Shown piece after piece: positions 32,358-41,300 of a stretch of DNA of 64,000 bases (its first letter is position 1; the number at the start of each line of letters is the position of its first letter). Made by a program: the position numbers and the translations under genes. The notes beneath the pieces were generated by a model, which saw only the letters and a list, made by a program, of their open reading frames with translations, ran no database searches and had not been told where the DNA came from. The stretch is from Mycobacterium sp. 852014-50255_SCH5639931 (GTDB taxonomy: Bacteria; Actinomycetota; Actinomycetes; Mycobacteriales; Mycobacteriaceae), in NCBI RefSeq assembly GCF_001665605.1, contig NZ_LZSV01000004.1, forward strand, positions 144,109 through 208,108. The letters run 5' to 3'.

Positions 32358-32610
32358 GGGCCTCCTCGGCCGGTTGCTCGGCACCGCGCTCCAAGATGGC
32401 CGTTTGATCGTCGATCTCGGCAACGGTCACGAACCCCGCGTCCGGGGAGATCCGATTCGCGATCTTGCGGCGTCCCCCTTGGATCACCGACTTGGCCACC
32501 GGGCTGCTGGTCAGCGCGCGATAGGTGCCGACGATCTGCTCGTATCGGCGACGCCCGGCCTTCGAGCCCAGCACGTAACCCAGTCCCAGCACCACGACAT
32601 ACCGGATCAA
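32332..32610 (-). CDS. Small membrane-associated protein (Rv2342-like, YtxH-like)
   Basis: A 92-residue protein starting MIRYVVVLGLGYVLGSKAGRRR, an N-terminal hydrophobic segment followed by a basic cluster, as in small YtxH-like proteins. The rest is hydrophilic (TYRALTSSPVAKSVIQGGRRKIANRI). TTG 32610 is preceded by GGGAGGAA about 5 bp upstream, which fixes the start. It matches the gene beside dnaG and asnT in M. tuberculosis. Function unknown. Confidence 0.8.
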   Translation of the reverse strand: MIRYVVVLGLGYVLGSKAGRRRYEQIVGTYRALTSSPVAKSVIQGGRRKIANRISPDAGFVTVAEIDDQTAILERGAEQPAEEALTSSDRRR

Positions 32611-32761
32611 AGCGTTCCTCCCGACTAGCGACCGTTCCCATCCTGCCTCACCCGCCCCGGTGCGTGCGCGCCCGATCCGGTCCCCGGGCGAGACGAGGTC
32701 GGTCCTGTCCAGTTGGGTGCGGTTATGCCAGTACGCTAGAGTCGTCCCGCGGTCGTGTTGA

Positions 32762-32834
32762 TCCCCTGTAGCTCAATTGGCAGAGCGTTCGGCTGTTAAC
32801 CGATAGGTTCCTGGTTCGAGTCCAGGCGGGGGAG
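32762..32834 (+). tRNA. asnT: tRNA-Asn (anticodon GTT)
   Basis: A 73-nt cloverleaf: the acceptor strand TCCCCTG pairs with CGGGGGA, D arm GCTC-AATTGGCA-GAGC, anticodon loop with GTT in ggCTGTTAACc, and T arm CCTGG-TTCGAGT-CCAGG. The discriminator base is G. The 3' CCA is not fully encoded (GCA follows). It sits between the dnaG neighbour and mez, as in M. tuberculosis. Confidence 0.96.
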
Positions 32835-32846
32835 CAAGGTTGAGAC

Positions 32847-33272
32847 TCAGTGTCCGGCGCTCTGGCCGCCGTCGATGTGGAGGGTCTCCCCGGTCACAAA
32901 GGTCGCGGTCTCCAGGTACCGAACCCCCTCGATGACGTCGGCGATGGCGCCCATCCGGCCCAGCGGATGCATGGCGGCCAGCGCGGCCGTGTCGTCGTCG
33001 GCATGCATCGGCGTGGCGATGTTGCCCGGGGAGATGGCGTTGACGCGGATCCCGCTGCGCGCGTACTCGATGGCCAGCGATTTGGTCACCGCCGCCAGGC
33101 CGCCCTTGGTGAGGGCGGTCAATCCCGCGGGGACCGCGGAGTTGGCCTGGTCGAGCAGCGACGTGGTCATGTTGACGACGTGGCCGCCCCAGCCTTGCGT
33201 CAGCAGTAGGTGCTGGCCTCGATGCCGCTGCGCGTGTGGCGTACCGATGAGGTGACGCCGCTGGCGCCGCAC
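32847..33272 (-). pseudogene. Truncated short-chain dehydrogenase/reductase (C-terminal half)
   Basis: The frame encodes the C-terminal part of an SDR enzyme: GGHVVNMTTSLLDQ, LTKGGLAAVTKSLAIEYARSGIRVNAISPG, NIATPMHADDD and GETLHIDGGQSAGH. The N-terminal Rossmann half with the GxxxGxG cofactor motif is absent, and the first ~30 residues do not look like SDR sequence. The family is normally ~250 residues, and about 110 are recognisable. It begins only 12 bp after tRNA-Asn, a common integration or rearrangement point. Best read as a remnant; it could still be translated as a fragment. Confidence 0.75.
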
Positions 33273-33307
33273 CCGAACGACCCCGGAGCCTAACTATCCG
33301 AAAGGCG

Positions 33308-34966
33308 CTAGTCGTACGCCGGGGTCCACACGGTGTCGAGGACGGCCTGCCGCGGGTCGGCATGCGTCCTTGTGGCCACCCCGCCGGCGACGGCGGCGTG
33401 ATACACGGCTTCGGCGACCGCAATCGAGATGGCGCGTAATTCCCTGACATCGGGGAGCAGTGAATCCCCGGCCTTTGACGGGCTGGCCTGTCGCACAACG
33501 GCTTTCGCTGCCGCCTGCAGCATGGCCTTGGTCAGCAGCCGGGCCCCGGCGACGATGATGCCCAGCCCGATTCCGGGGAACACCAGCACGTTGTTGGCCT
33601 GGCCGATGGTGTAGGTAGTGCCGTCGTATTCGATCGGCGCGACGGGGGTGCCGGTGGTGATCAGCGCCTTGCCGTCGGACCACTGCAGCACGTCGGCCGG
33701 CATGGCTTCCATGCGCGACGTCGGGTTGGACAGCGGGAAGATCATCGGTCGCTCGCACGATGCGGTCATGGCCTGCACGACCTTCTCGGTGAAGGCGCCG
33801 AACACGGCCGAGGAGCCCAGCAGGATGGTAGGGGAGGCGAGCTTGATGGTGTCCACCAATCCCACCCGATCCGCGGCTGCTTGTCCCGCTCCCAAGCCCA
33901 GTTGGGCGCGATTCTTCGCGTAGGGAACCTGGAAATCCCGCAGGTCCTCCATGTCGTCGAATAGCAGGCCCTGCTTGTCGATCGGCCAGATCTGCGCCGT
34001 GGCCTGCTCGATGGTGGCGCCGTCGGACACCATCGCGTCGCGAATCTGATCGGCCACCCCGATCCCGGCGGTGCCGGCCCCGAAGACGACGGCCCTCTGG
34101 TCGCGCATCGGCACACCGGTGACGTGGCATCCGCCGTACACGGCCGCGACGACCACCGCGCCGGTTCCCTGGACGTCGTCGTTGAACATGCAGTATTTGT
34201 CGCCGTAGGTGTGCAGGATCCGCCGTGCGTTGAGGGGCCCGAAGTCTTCGAAATGCAGGATCGCCTTCGGGAACAGCCGGTGAGCGGTTTCGATGTAGCG
34301 ATTGACGAAGTCGTCGTATTCGGCGCCGCGGCGCCGGGCGTGACGATTGCCCAAGTAGAACGGATCCTGAAGCAGTTGTTCGTTATTGGTGCCCACGTCA
34401 AGGGAGACCGCGATGCAGCGACGGGGATCGATGCCGGCCCCGGCGGTATACAGCGCCAACTTGCCCACCGCGATCTGGATGCCGCCCACGCCCCAGTCGC
34501 CGATGCCCAGGATCGCTTCGGCGTCGGTACACACGATCAGGTCGACGTCGTCCGGTTCCAGCCCGAAAGTCGCGAAGGCGGGCTCGATCTCGTCGGGCTC
34601 GTCGATGCTCAGGAAAAGCCCGCGCTGTCCGCGGTACTCGTCGGAGAACCGTTGAATGGCCTCCCCGACGGTGGGCGTGTAGACCACCGGCATCAGTTCC
34701 GGCAGATGATCCTCCAGCACCTTGTAGTAGAGCAGTTCGTGGCGGTAATGCAGCTGCTCCAACAGCAAGTTGCGCCCCAGATCCGTTGCCAGGGTCTGCA
34801 ATTGATGCCAGACCCGGTCGGCCTGCTCGTCGAGCGTGAGCACCGCCGGTGGGAGCCGTCCGGTCAGACCCAGCTGCCGCCTCTGCTCGTGTGTGAAGCC
34901 GACCCCACGGTTCAGACTGGGCGAGGACAGCGCCGCCGGGATCTTCGGCGCGTGCGGGTCGCTCAT
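33308..34966 (-). CDS. mez: NAD(P)-dependent malic enzyme
   Basis: Oxidatively decarboxylates malate to pyruvate, linking the TCA cycle with gluconeogenesis and lipid synthesis. The 552 residues include VYTPTVGEAIQRFSDEYRGQRG, VCTDAEAILGIGDWGVGGI (active-site Lys region LALYTAGAGIDP), FEDFGPLNARRIL, the metal-binding FNDDVQGTGAVV and the nucleotide fold VFGAGTAGIGVADQI. ATG 34966 has GGAG about 9 bp upstream and begins the known MSD-type N-terminus; the longer frame to 35215 is not supported. Confidence 0.94.
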   Translation of the reverse strand: MSDPHAPKIPAALSSPSLNRGVGFTHEQRRQLGLTGRLPPAVLTLDEQADRVWHQLQTLATDLGRNLLLEQLHYRHELLYYKVLEDHLPELMPVVYTPTVGEAIQRFSDEYRGQRGLFLSIDEPDEIEPAFATFGLEPDDVDLIVCTDAEAILGIGDWGVGGIQIAVGKLALYTAGAGIDPRRCIAVSLDVGTNNEQLLQDPFYLGNRHARRRGAEYDDFVNRYIETAHRLFPKAILHFEDFGPLNARRILHTYGDKYCMFNDDVQGTGAVVVAAVYGGCHVTGVPMRDQRAVVFGAGTAGIGVADQIRDAMVSDGATIEQATAQIWPIDKQGLLFDDMEDLRDFQVPYAKNRAQLGLGAGQAAADRVGLVDTIKLASPTILLGSSAVFGAFTEKVVQAMTASCERPMIFPLSNPTSRMEAMPADVLQWSDGKALITTGTPVAPIEYDGTTYTIGQANNVLVFPGIGLGIIVAGARLLTKAMLQAAAKAVVRQASPSKAGDSLLPDVRELRAISIAVAEAVYHAAVAGGVATRTHADPRQAVLDTVWTPAYD

Positions 34967-35063
34967 CGCAAATCTCCGTCCGTGACTCGGGACCTTACGG
35001 CAACCGTAGCGTCGATCGCGGCGATCGCATCTTGAGCGGCATTCGCAGCGCCGCGGCCGCGGG

Positions 35064-35483
35064 TCAAGCCAACAGAGGTTGCAGCGCCTGTCGCAGGTCA
35101 GCGGCCTTGGGGACACCCGCGGTGCGGTACCGCTGCCGGCCGTCGGCGTCGAAGATGAACGTGGTTGGCAGTGACAACACCGAAAGCCGCTTGGCGACGG
35201 CAGGATTGGCGTCAATGTCGATTTCGAGATGCATCACGTCGGGGAGATCGCTGCAGACTTGCTCGACCACGCGACGCACCGAAGCGCACGGACCGCACCA
35301 TGCTGCGGTGAAATGGACGACTGTCGGACCCGCCTCGGACAAACCGAGATCTGCAGCGTCCCCTGGGAGATCAAGACTTGTCTCTCGAAGCACCCCGGAC
35401 CGTCGATTGATCATCGCTCCTGCCGCAGTGGCGGCCCCGAGCGCAGCGATCAGCGCCGTCCCTGCGATCACAAGAGTGCTCAA
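35064..35483 (-). CDS. Membrane-anchored thioredoxin-like protein
   Basis: A 139-residue thioredoxin-fold protein with the active site AAWCGPCASV (Cys63 and Cys66), the cis-Pro region LSVLSLPTTFIF and an N-terminal membrane helix (LVIAGTALIAALGAATAAGA). I chose TTG 35483 because CTGAGGACC lies just upstream and the helix begins there; the longer frame from GTG 35546 would run through the cysE 3' end. It lies 7 bp behind cysE, so cysK1-cysE-thioredoxin form one transcription unit and the product probably serves thiol-disulfide exchange linked to cysteine supply. Its orientation in the membrane is not determined. Confidence 0.8.
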   Translation of the reverse strand: MSTLVIAGTALIAALGAATAAGAMINRRSGVLRETSLDLPGDAADLGLSEAGPTVVHFTAAWCGPCASVRRVVEQVCSDLPDVMHLEIDIDANPAVAKRLSVLSLPTTFIFDADGRQRYRTAGVPKAADLRQALQPLLA

Positions 35484-35490
35484 TTGGTCC

Positions 35491-36174
35491 TCAGATAGAA
35501 AAATCTTCGCCGTGCCACACGCCGGCTTCCGGTGGACGGATGACACGTCCGAATTGTTGCCCGTTGTTGGAGGCCTCCAGCTTGGCGACCCGGGTGAGGA
35601 GGGACTGGAGGCTGACGCCCACGAGGTCGGGCATCATCGAGTCGTCGGGGCTGTTTCGGCCGTGGCGACTGATGACCTGGCCGGGAACCCCGATGACTAC
35701 GGCGCTCGACGGAACCTCTTTTACCACGACAGCGTTGGCGCCGATCCGGCTGTCATCGCCGATCTTGATCGCTCCGAGCACCTTGGCGCCGGCACCGATG
35801 GTCACCCGGTCACCGATGGTCGGGTGGCGTTTCCCGGTATCCCGTCCGCTGCCGCCAAGCGTGACGCCGTGGTAAATCGTCACGTCCTCGCCGACTTCCG
35901 CCGTCTCGCCGATCACCACTCCGGTGGCGTGGTCGATGAAGAGGCCCGGGCCCAGGGCGGCACCGGGGTGGATGTCGACTCCGGTCAAGATGCGGGTGAC
36001 TTCGTTGAGTATCCGCGCGGCCAGCCGGGCGCCGCGGTTCCAGAGCCAGTGGCTGATCCGGTAGCCCCAGATGGCATGCACGCCCGGATAGGCGAAGATC
36101 ACCTGCAGCGTGGTCGGGGCAGCGGGGTCGCGCTCCCTGGCGGCCCGGATGTCTCGGCGTATGGCGTCGAGCAT
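35491..36174 (-). CDS. cysE: Serine O-acetyltransferase CysE
   Basis: Makes O-acetylserine from serine and acetyl-CoA, the committed step of cysteine synthesis. The 227-residue product has the N-terminal helical part ([19 protein letters not shown]) and the left-handed beta-helix with hexapeptide repeats ([50 protein letters not shown]). The catalytic Asp-His pair is in FIDHATG and YHGVTL. It is 2 bp downstream of cysK1 in the same direction, giving a cysK1-cysE operon. The C-terminus ends in GEDFSI; a terminal Ile is what CysK uses to dock CysE. Confidence 0.95.
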   Translation of the reverse strand: MLDAIRRDIRAARERDPAAPTTLQVIFAYPGVHAIWGYRISHWLWNRGARLAARILNEVTRILTGVDIHPGAALGPGLFIDHATGVVIGETAEVGEDVTIYHGVTLGGSGRDTGKRHPTIGDRVTIGAGAKVLGAIKIGDDSRIGANAVVVKEVPSSAVVIGVPGQVISRHGRNSPDDSMMPDLVGVSLQSLLTRVAKLEASNNGQQFGRVIRPPEAGVWHGEDFSI

Positions 36175-36176
36175 GG

Positions 36177-37109
36177 TTAACCCGCCAGATCGGCGAACAA
36201 CGGCGTGCTGAGATACCGCTCGCCGAAATCAGGCAGCACGACGACGACAAGCTTCCCGGCGTTTTCTGGGCGGCGGGCCACCTGCAGGGCGCCGACCACC
36301 GCGGCACCCGACGAGATGCCGACCAGCAAGCCCTCCTCGCGTGCCAGCCGACGTGCCACGTCCATGGCCTCCTCGTTGCCGACGGTGATGACCTCGTCGA
36401 TGAGTTCCATGTCGAGTACCGGGGGCACGAATCCGGCGCCCAGGCCCTGGATGGGGTGGGGACCCTTTTGTCCGCCCGAGAGCACCGGCGACGCTGCCGG
36501 CTCCACGGCGACGAACTGCGCTGACGGCTTGCGTTCCTTGATGACCTCGGCGACCCCCGTGATAGTCCCACCGGTGCCCACGCCGGCCACGAAGATGTCA
36601 ACCTTGCCATCGGTGTCGCGCCACACCTCTTCGGCGGTGGTCTTGCGGTGGATCTCCCGGTTCACGGGGTTTTCGAACTGTTGGGGCACCCAATACCGTT
36701 GGTCGCTCTTGGCCAGCTCCTCGGCTTTGGCGATCGCGCCCGGCATGCCCTCGGCGCCCGGCGTCAGGACGATCTCGGCGCCCAATGCACGTAGCAGCAT
36801 CCGCCGCTCCATGCTCATCGTCTCCGGCATAACCAACACACAGCGGTAGCCGCGGGCCGCAGCCACCAGCGCCAGGGCGATACCGGTGTTTCCGCTCGTC
36901 GGTTCGAGGATGATCGTGTCGGGCTTGATCAGGCCCGCTTGCTCGGCCGCGTCGATCATCGCGACCCCAATGCGGTCCTTCACGCTGTTTCCCGGGTTGA
37001 AGAACTCCAGCTTGGCTACGACGTCGGCGGCCGCCCCGTCGGTGACCCGGTTCAGCCGGACCAGCGGAGTGTTTCCAATGAGTTGTGTGACGTTATCTGC
37101 GATGCTCAT
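36177..37109 (-). CDS. cysK1: O-acetylserine sulfhydrylase CysK1
   Basis: PLP enzyme that makes cysteine from O-acetylserine and sulfide. The PLP lysine is in [11 protein letters not shown], the substrate loop is [10 protein letters not shown], and the phosphate-binding Gly loop is [10 protein letters not shown]. The 310-residue length matches M. tuberculosis CysK1. The ATG at 37109 starts [17 protein letters not shown]. It is first in the operon with cysE and the thioredoxin, so the promoter should lie in 37110-37240. Confidence 0.95.
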   Translation of the reverse strand: MSIADNVTQLIGNTPLVRLNRVTDGAAADVVAKLEFFNPGNSVKDRIGVAMIDAAEQAGLIKPDTIILEPTSGNTGIALALVAAARGYRCVLVMPETMSMERRMLLRALGAEIVLTPGAEGMPGAIAKAEELAKSDQRYWVPQQFENPVNREIHRKTTAEEVWRDTDGKVDIFVAGVGTGGTITGVAEVIKERKPSAQFVAVEPAASPVLSGGQKGPHPIQGLGAGFVPPVLDMELIDEVITVGNEEAMDVARRLAREEGLLVGISSGAAVVGALQVARRPENAGKLVVVVLPDFGERYLSTPLFADLAG

Positions 37110-37458
37110 CTGTCTTCCTCAGGCGATGTTGGTTCAAGCTTCGTCGGCCTACCAGGTGATGTCGAATTCGATGGCGACGCGAGTGCGGATGGGCAATATG
37201 GTCATCGGCGGGTTGATCCTTCTGAAGATTGACTAACGCTTAGACGCGGCCACTGGGTGCTACCTGTGCGAGCGGCCCGCAAACCTGGAGGAAACGCGAG
37301 GGTTTCTGCGGCGTCAGAGAATCAACAACAACGACAACAGCAGTGCACGGCGGTGCGGCACGTAAGGACAAGGCACGGCTGGGTGGCCTGTTGCATAACG
37401 CCCACTATAGGACATTCGACAATTTCGCCGGTTGAGCTGATCGTTTGCTGAGTACCCG
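37110..37458. other. Non-coding region upstream of cysK1
   Basis: About 350 bp without a supported gene. It should hold the cysK1 promoter on the minus strand. Base composition between 37300 and 37440 is less GC-rich than the genes around it. I see no riboswitch or terminator that I can support. Confidence 0.4.
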
Positions 37459-37701
37459 GTGCCGTTTCACACCCGCCAGCGGGCTCTCGGACACAAGGCG
37501 CTCAATGCGGAGGGCATCGCGGTGCGCGGGTCATCACTGCGCGCAGCCCTCCTGCGGCGCCTCGGCTTGGGGCCACTGTTCGGCCATCGTTCGCGTTCTA
37601 CAACACGTTCGAGGGGATCGACGTCTTCCTGGCGGCGGTGCGCCGGATCGCCGAGGGCGCACCGACGTCGGGTGACCGCGCCGCCTGCCGCCGTTGCACG
37701 G
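37459..37701 (+). pseudogene. Remnant of a class-V aminotransferase / cysteine desulfurase C-terminus
   Basis: In one frame the sequence reads LNAEGIAVRGSSLRAALLRRLGLGPLF, and in another frame from 37590 FAFYNTFEGIDVFLAAVRRIAEG. Joined, these match the C-terminal pattern of cysteine desulfurase-like proteins (AxGIAVRxGxxCAQPLLRRLG..., then xASFxxYNTxEEIDxLxxAL). The frame changes near 37580-37590 and the catalytic Cys position reads Leu or Ala. The rest of the gene is missing. It lies in a region of sulfur genes, next to cysK1, and its end abuts the exporter gene. Interpretation is by pattern only. Confidence 0.45.
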
Positions 37702-38820
37702 TTAAGTGCTCGGGTACCAACCGAATCCGCGTGAGGTCAGGAGCACGATGCCTAGTGAGACCACCGCGACGACGGTGAGTCCGATGACCGCGACGACCAG
37801 CGGGCGCCACCCGGTGCGGGCGATCTGGCGAATGTCGGTGTTGAGCCCGACGCCGGCAAAGGTCAGCAGAAACGCCCATTTCGACACGTTGGCGAGGTTG
37901 GCGGTTTGGCCCTTGGTCAACCAGCCCGCGGTCGCGATCGCCGAGACCACGAGGAAGCCGAGCACGAACTTCGGGAACTTCTCCCAGATGAACGCGGCCT
38001 TGGCTTTCGCGCCGGGCGCGATCTCGTCGGCCTGCCCGCGCCCCGCCCAATAGAGCGCGAACCCCAGGACCACGAATCCGATCAGAGCGTTGCGGGTCGA
38101 TTTGACCAGCACGGCGATCTTGCCGGCATGATCGGAGAACAAATACCCGGTGGCCGTGGTCTCGGCGGTGTTGTCCACCGACAGCCCCGCCCACAGCCCG
38201 AATTCGTTGTCGGTCAGCCCGATCGCGTGCCCCAGGGGCGGCAGCACGAACAGCGACACCGCTCCCAAGGCCAGGATCGCCGCGATCGCGTAGCTGACGT
38301 CGGCGTTGCGGGCGCGGATCGCCCCCTTGGCCGTCACGATGGCCGACACCCCGCAGATGGATGTGCCGATCGCCAGCAGCGAGCCCAGCTTGCCCGACAA
38401 CCCGAACGCACGCGCCGCGACGATGATGATCGTCCCGGCGATCGTCATGTCCACCAGAATCTGCACCAGGCCGATACCGCCGAGTTTGGCGACGTCGCCG
38501 AGGACGAATCGCGAACCCAGCGCCACGATCCCGACCTTGAGCCAGAATTCGTAAGTTTGCACGCCGGGCCGGAAGATCGGGTGCAGGCCGATGGTGTTGG
38601 TGATGAGCAGCCCAATCACGATGGCCCACAACACGTATTCGATGTCCGGCACCGTCCAGTGGTGGTGCTTGGCCACGGTGTTCCACCAAATCTGCGCGTA
38701 CTTGCCCAGCACGCCGACCCCGATCAGGAGCAGGATGCCCGGGACGTAGTCGAGCGGACGCGTGCTGCTGAACGTGGCCTCGGCCGACGTTTCGTCGGGT
38801 TCGACGCGAACCGTGCTCAC
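37702..38820 (-). CDS. YeiH/UPF0324 family putative sulfate/sulfite exporter
   Basis: Integral membrane protein of 372 residues with about ten hydrophobic helices, belonging to the YeiH (UPF0324) family annotated as putative sulfate exporters. Family features include [50 protein letters not shown] and [17 protein letters not shown]. The GTG start at 38820 is 4 bp after the stop of a 54-residue membrane protein gene. Substrate direction is not known from sequence. Sulfur neighbours (cysE, cysK1, stf0) fit a role in sulfur oxyanion balance. Confidence 0.85.
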   Translation of the reverse strand: MSTVRVEPDETSAEATFSSTRPLDYVPGILLLIGVGVLGKYAQIWWNTVAKHHHWTVPDIEYVLWAIVIGLLITNTIGLHPIFRPGVQTYEFWLKVGIVALGSRFVLGDVAKLGGIGLVQILVDMTIAGTIIIVAARAFGLSGKLGSLLAIGTSICGVSAIVTAKGAIRARNADVSYAIAAILALGAVSLFVLPPLGHAIGLTDNEFGLWAGLSVDNTAETTATGYLFSDHAGKIAVLVKSTRNALIGFVVLGFALYWAGRGQADEIAPGAKAKAAFIWEKFPKFVLGFLVVSAIATAGWLTKGQTANLANVSKWAFLLTFAGVGLNTDIRQIARTGWRPLVVAVIGLTVVAVVSLGIVLLTSRGFGWYPST

Positions 38821-38824
38821 GCGA

Positions 38825-38989
38825 TTACCAAGGGATCTTCGGGAGCACGTTGGCCACCGCTAGCGCGACGATCACGCCGGCCACCGCAGTAGCCCAGCAG
38901 TCCACCGATATCGAGCCGAGCCTCGCGGGCCGGGCCGACCGTTGCGACGTCTCTTGCTCGCGCCCGTCACTCGGCGCGCCTTCACCCAC
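38825..38989 (-). CDS. 54-residue single-helix membrane protein upstream of exporter
   Basis: A small gene below the usual annotation cut-off. GTG 38989 is preceded by GAGGAG with 8-bp spacing, and its stop lies 4 bp before the exporter start. The product has a hydrophilic N-terminus ([17 protein letters not shown]) and one C-terminal helix ([17 protein letters not shown]) ending KIPW. The tight spacing suggests an accessory subunit or regulator of the transporter. I do not recognise a family. Confidence 0.65.
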   Translation of the reverse strand: MGEGAPSDGREQETSQRSARPARLGSISVDCWATAVAGVIVALAVANVLPKIPW

Positions 38990-39116
38990 GATGATTGCTC
39001 CTCGTTCACTGTGGCCCTGGGCGCCACATTCTGTGCGAATAGTGGCGTCTTGGGCCGCGGCGACCAAGTGATTGGCTCGCCCTGAATTTAGGTGGCGTGC
39101 GCGGCTCCGGCTCCGG

Positions 39117-39920
39117 TCAGGTTGGCAGGCCGAGCTTCTCGGCATCCGCACGGTACCGGTCCACCCACTCGTCGGAGCGCTGGTCGGCCTGACGTGCCAG
39201 TACCGGCTCGGGCGCCAGCCGCGGGTCGAGCCCCAACGCCTCCAGGATGGCGGCGACCACCTGAGTCAGGTTGCGCCACAACACCGGATACGGAATCTCC
39301 ATGGGCTTGACGTCTTCCTCGGCGAACCAATTCCGCCAGCCCTCGTTCTGGGCGCGCAGCATGGTGACGACGTGCGCGATCGCGCCGGCGTGATAGGTAG
39401 CGCGCGCATCGCGAGCCGGGTCGGGTCGTCCTCGCCACACTCGCGTCTGCACCGCCCGCCAGAACGACACCGCCTGCGAAATCACGTCGGGGCGGTACAC
39501 ATAGATGAACAGCGGCTCTTCACCCACCACGTCGGTGATCGCGGCCAGCAGACCGTCGCCGCTGCGATTCGGCAGATTCTTCGCGCGGTTCAACAAGAGC
39601 GGCGTCTGGTTCCACATCAGCTTGCCGCCCCATATCCCGTTCGGCGTCCTGCCGACCGTGCGGATGTAGTCGCGCCAGATCTCGGGCGGCGCGAGGTCCG
39701 GCGTCCCCGCATCGAGCGGGTCGAGCAGGTTCAGGATCGACTCGTCCTCCACGCCGGCGAACCACTCGCGTGGCTGCGGCGCCTGGCTGGTGACCGGCAG
39801 GTACTGAAAGAACTCCTGCGGTTCACCGGCGACGCCGGTCGCGCGCAGCGACTCGACCAGCAGTGTGCTGCCGCTCCGCTGGGACGCCAGCACCAGGTAG
39901 GAGGACGGGGTGCCTGTCAC
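39117..39920 (-). CDS. stf0: Trehalose 2-sulfotransferase Stf0
   Basis: Transfers sulfate from PAPS to the 2-position of trehalose, the first step of sulfolipid-type sulfated trehalose. The 267-residue length equals that of the M. tuberculosis and M. smegmatis proteins. The PAPS 5'-phosphate loop is [19 protein letters not shown], and [24 protein letters not shown] and [15 protein letters not shown] are family motifs; Glu in GEPQEFF is the proposed catalytic base. GTG 39920 begins [16 protein letters not shown]. Confidence 0.94.
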   Translation of the reverse strand: MTGTPSSYLVLASQRSGSTLLVESLRATGVAGEPQEFFQYLPVTSQAPQPREWFAGVEDESILNLLDPLDAGTPDLAPPEIWRDYIRTVGRTPNGIWGGKLMWNQTPLLLNRAKNLPNRSGDGLLAAITDVVGEEPLFIYVYRPDVISQAVSFWRAVQTRVWRGRPDPARDARATYHAGAIAHVVTMLRAQNEGWRNWFAEEDVKPMEIPYPVLWRNLTQVVAAILEALGLDPRLAPEPVLARQADQRSDEWVDRYRADAEKLGLPT

Positions 39921-40532
39921 CGTGTCAGCTTATCCGCACCGAATTGCTCGTGCAGGTGGTGCGTTTATGCTCACCCTGAACGTAACCCTTGCTGTGAAAA
40001 ACAATTATCCGAACCGTGTCGGTTGGCGGCGATAGCCGCACGGGACGGTGGCCGTGAGTGCTCAACGAGGTTGTCGGAAGATGGAAACTCGTCGGACGAC
40101 GAGTTGCGATTCCGCGTCCCCATCGCCGATGTGCTCCGGGAAGAATGTGACGTTGGCCGCATGCCGCCCCAGTGGTCCCCGCGCCCCGCCGGGTAGACGT
40201 CCCCATGGTCTGAACGCGGTCGCCGCACGACCAGTTGGCAGCGGCCACATCCAGGGATTATGCGTGCCATCGCGGCCGGGTGCGCGGAATGGCATACGCC
40301 TGACCCGAGTCCGGTCGGCCCCTGTCTCGATTTCTTCTCAGTGATTGCAACCCTGACGCGGTCATAGTCTTGACCGTAAATTCCTCGCGTGGTCTATGCG
40401 CACAACGTGACATTGCGGTTCGGCGTGTAAAAAAAGCTGCTTGAGCCAGCTAATTACGAGCAGATTAATTGCGTTAAGAGAATGGAAAACAGGGTTGAGT
40501 CATATGGACGGCAGCCGGGCTGAGCGAGCCCT
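39921..40532. other. Intergenic region between stf0 and the mce operon
   Basis: About 610 bp. It contains one possible 41-residue frame (40071-40196, separate entry). From 40340 to 40500 the sequence becomes clearly AT-richer (GTGTAAAAAAAGCTG, CTAATTACGAGCAGATTAATTGCG), which fits the promoter of the divergent mce operon. A partial inverted relation exists between the two AATTA-containing blocks near 40448-40470. No repressor site can be assigned. Confidence 0.45.
40071..40196 (+). CDS. Possible 41-residue protein
   Basis: A short frame starting TTG and reading SEDGNSSDDELRFRVPIADV then LREECDVGRMPPQWSPRPAG. About 78% of third codon positions are G or C, like neighbouring genes, and the sequence has ordinary protein character. 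ACGAGG lies directly before the TTG, too close for a normal ribosome site. It could be a small protein or the end of a lost gene. Confidence 0.25.
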   Translation: MSEDGNSSDDELRFRVPIADVLREECDVGRMPPQWSPRPAG

Positions 40533-41300
40533 ATGAACGGCGCGACCATCGCGAAGCCCATGAACGCGCTGGGCGATTTCTTCGTGCTCAGCGCCCAAGC
40601 GCTCATCGCCGCGGTGCGGGGCCCGTGGGCGTGGCGGGAGTTGCTCGAGCAGATCTGGTTCGTGGCCCGGGTGTCCATCTTCCCGACGATCATGCTGTCC
40701 ATTCCGTACACGGTCCTCATCGTGTTCGTCCTGAACATCTTGCTGGTCGAGATCGGCGCCGGTGATCTGTCCGGCGCCGGCGCGGGACTGGCGTCGGTGA
40801 CGCAGGTCGGGCCGGTCGTGACGGCGATGGTCGTCTCCGGCGCGGGGTCGACTGCGATGTGCGCCGACCTCGGCGCCCGCACCATTCGTGAGGAAATCGA
40901 CGCGATGAAGGTGATCGGCGTCGATCCGATTCAGGCCCTGGTGGTTCCCCGCATCATCGCCGCCACATTCGTCGCGGTGTTGTTGTATTCGGTGGTCGCT
41001 GTCACCGGGTTGACGGGTAGCTACGTTTTCGTGGTCTTCGTTCAGCACGTCACCCCCGGCGCGTTCGTCGCAGGAATGACTTTGGTCACCGGGCTTCCCC
41101 AAGTGGTGACATCGCTGATCAAGGCAACGCTGTTCGGGCTGTCGGCGGGTCTGATCGCCTGCTACAAGGGCCTGTCGGTGGGCGGCGGACCGACCGGTGT
41201 CGGCAACGCCGTCAACGAGACCGTGGTGTTCTCCTTCATGGCGCTGTTCTTCATCAACATCGTGCTCACCGCGCTCGGCGTGAAGGTGACCGCGAAATGA
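40533..41300 (+). CDS. Mce-associated permease YrbE, A subunit
   Basis: Membrane permease subunit (MlaE/YrbE family) of an ABC-type Mce lipid importer. The 255-residue product has several hydrophobic helices and the conserved loop MCADLGARTIREEIDAMKVIGVDPIQALVVPR, which contacts the ATPase (MceG). It begins the operon and overlaps yrbEB by ATGA. The specific mce number (mce1-8) cannot be assigned with confidence from sequence alone. Upstream is a relatively AT-rich promoter region. Confidence 0.93.
   Translation: MNGATIAKPMNALGDFFVLSAQALIAAVRGPWAWRELLEQIWFVARVSIFPTIMLSIPYTVLIVFVLNILLVEIGAGDLSGAGAGLASVTQVGPVVTAMVVSGAGSTAMCADLGARTIREEIDAMKVIGVDPIQALVVPRIIAATFVAVLLYSVVAVTGLTGSYVFVVFVQHVTPGAFVAGMTLVTGLPQVVTSLIKATLFGLSAGLIACYKGLSVGGGPTGVGNAVNETVVFSFMALFFINIVLTALGVKVTAK

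Noticed and set aside
33308..35215. Longer malic enzyme start at 35215
   Set aside because: The added 83 residues are Arg/Cys-rich without family similarity, while ATG 34966 has a ribosome site and the known N-terminus.
40440..40475. Palindromic repressor site in the AT-rich block before the mce operon
   Set aside because: The two AATTA-containing blocks are only partly complementary; no defined operator can be supported.
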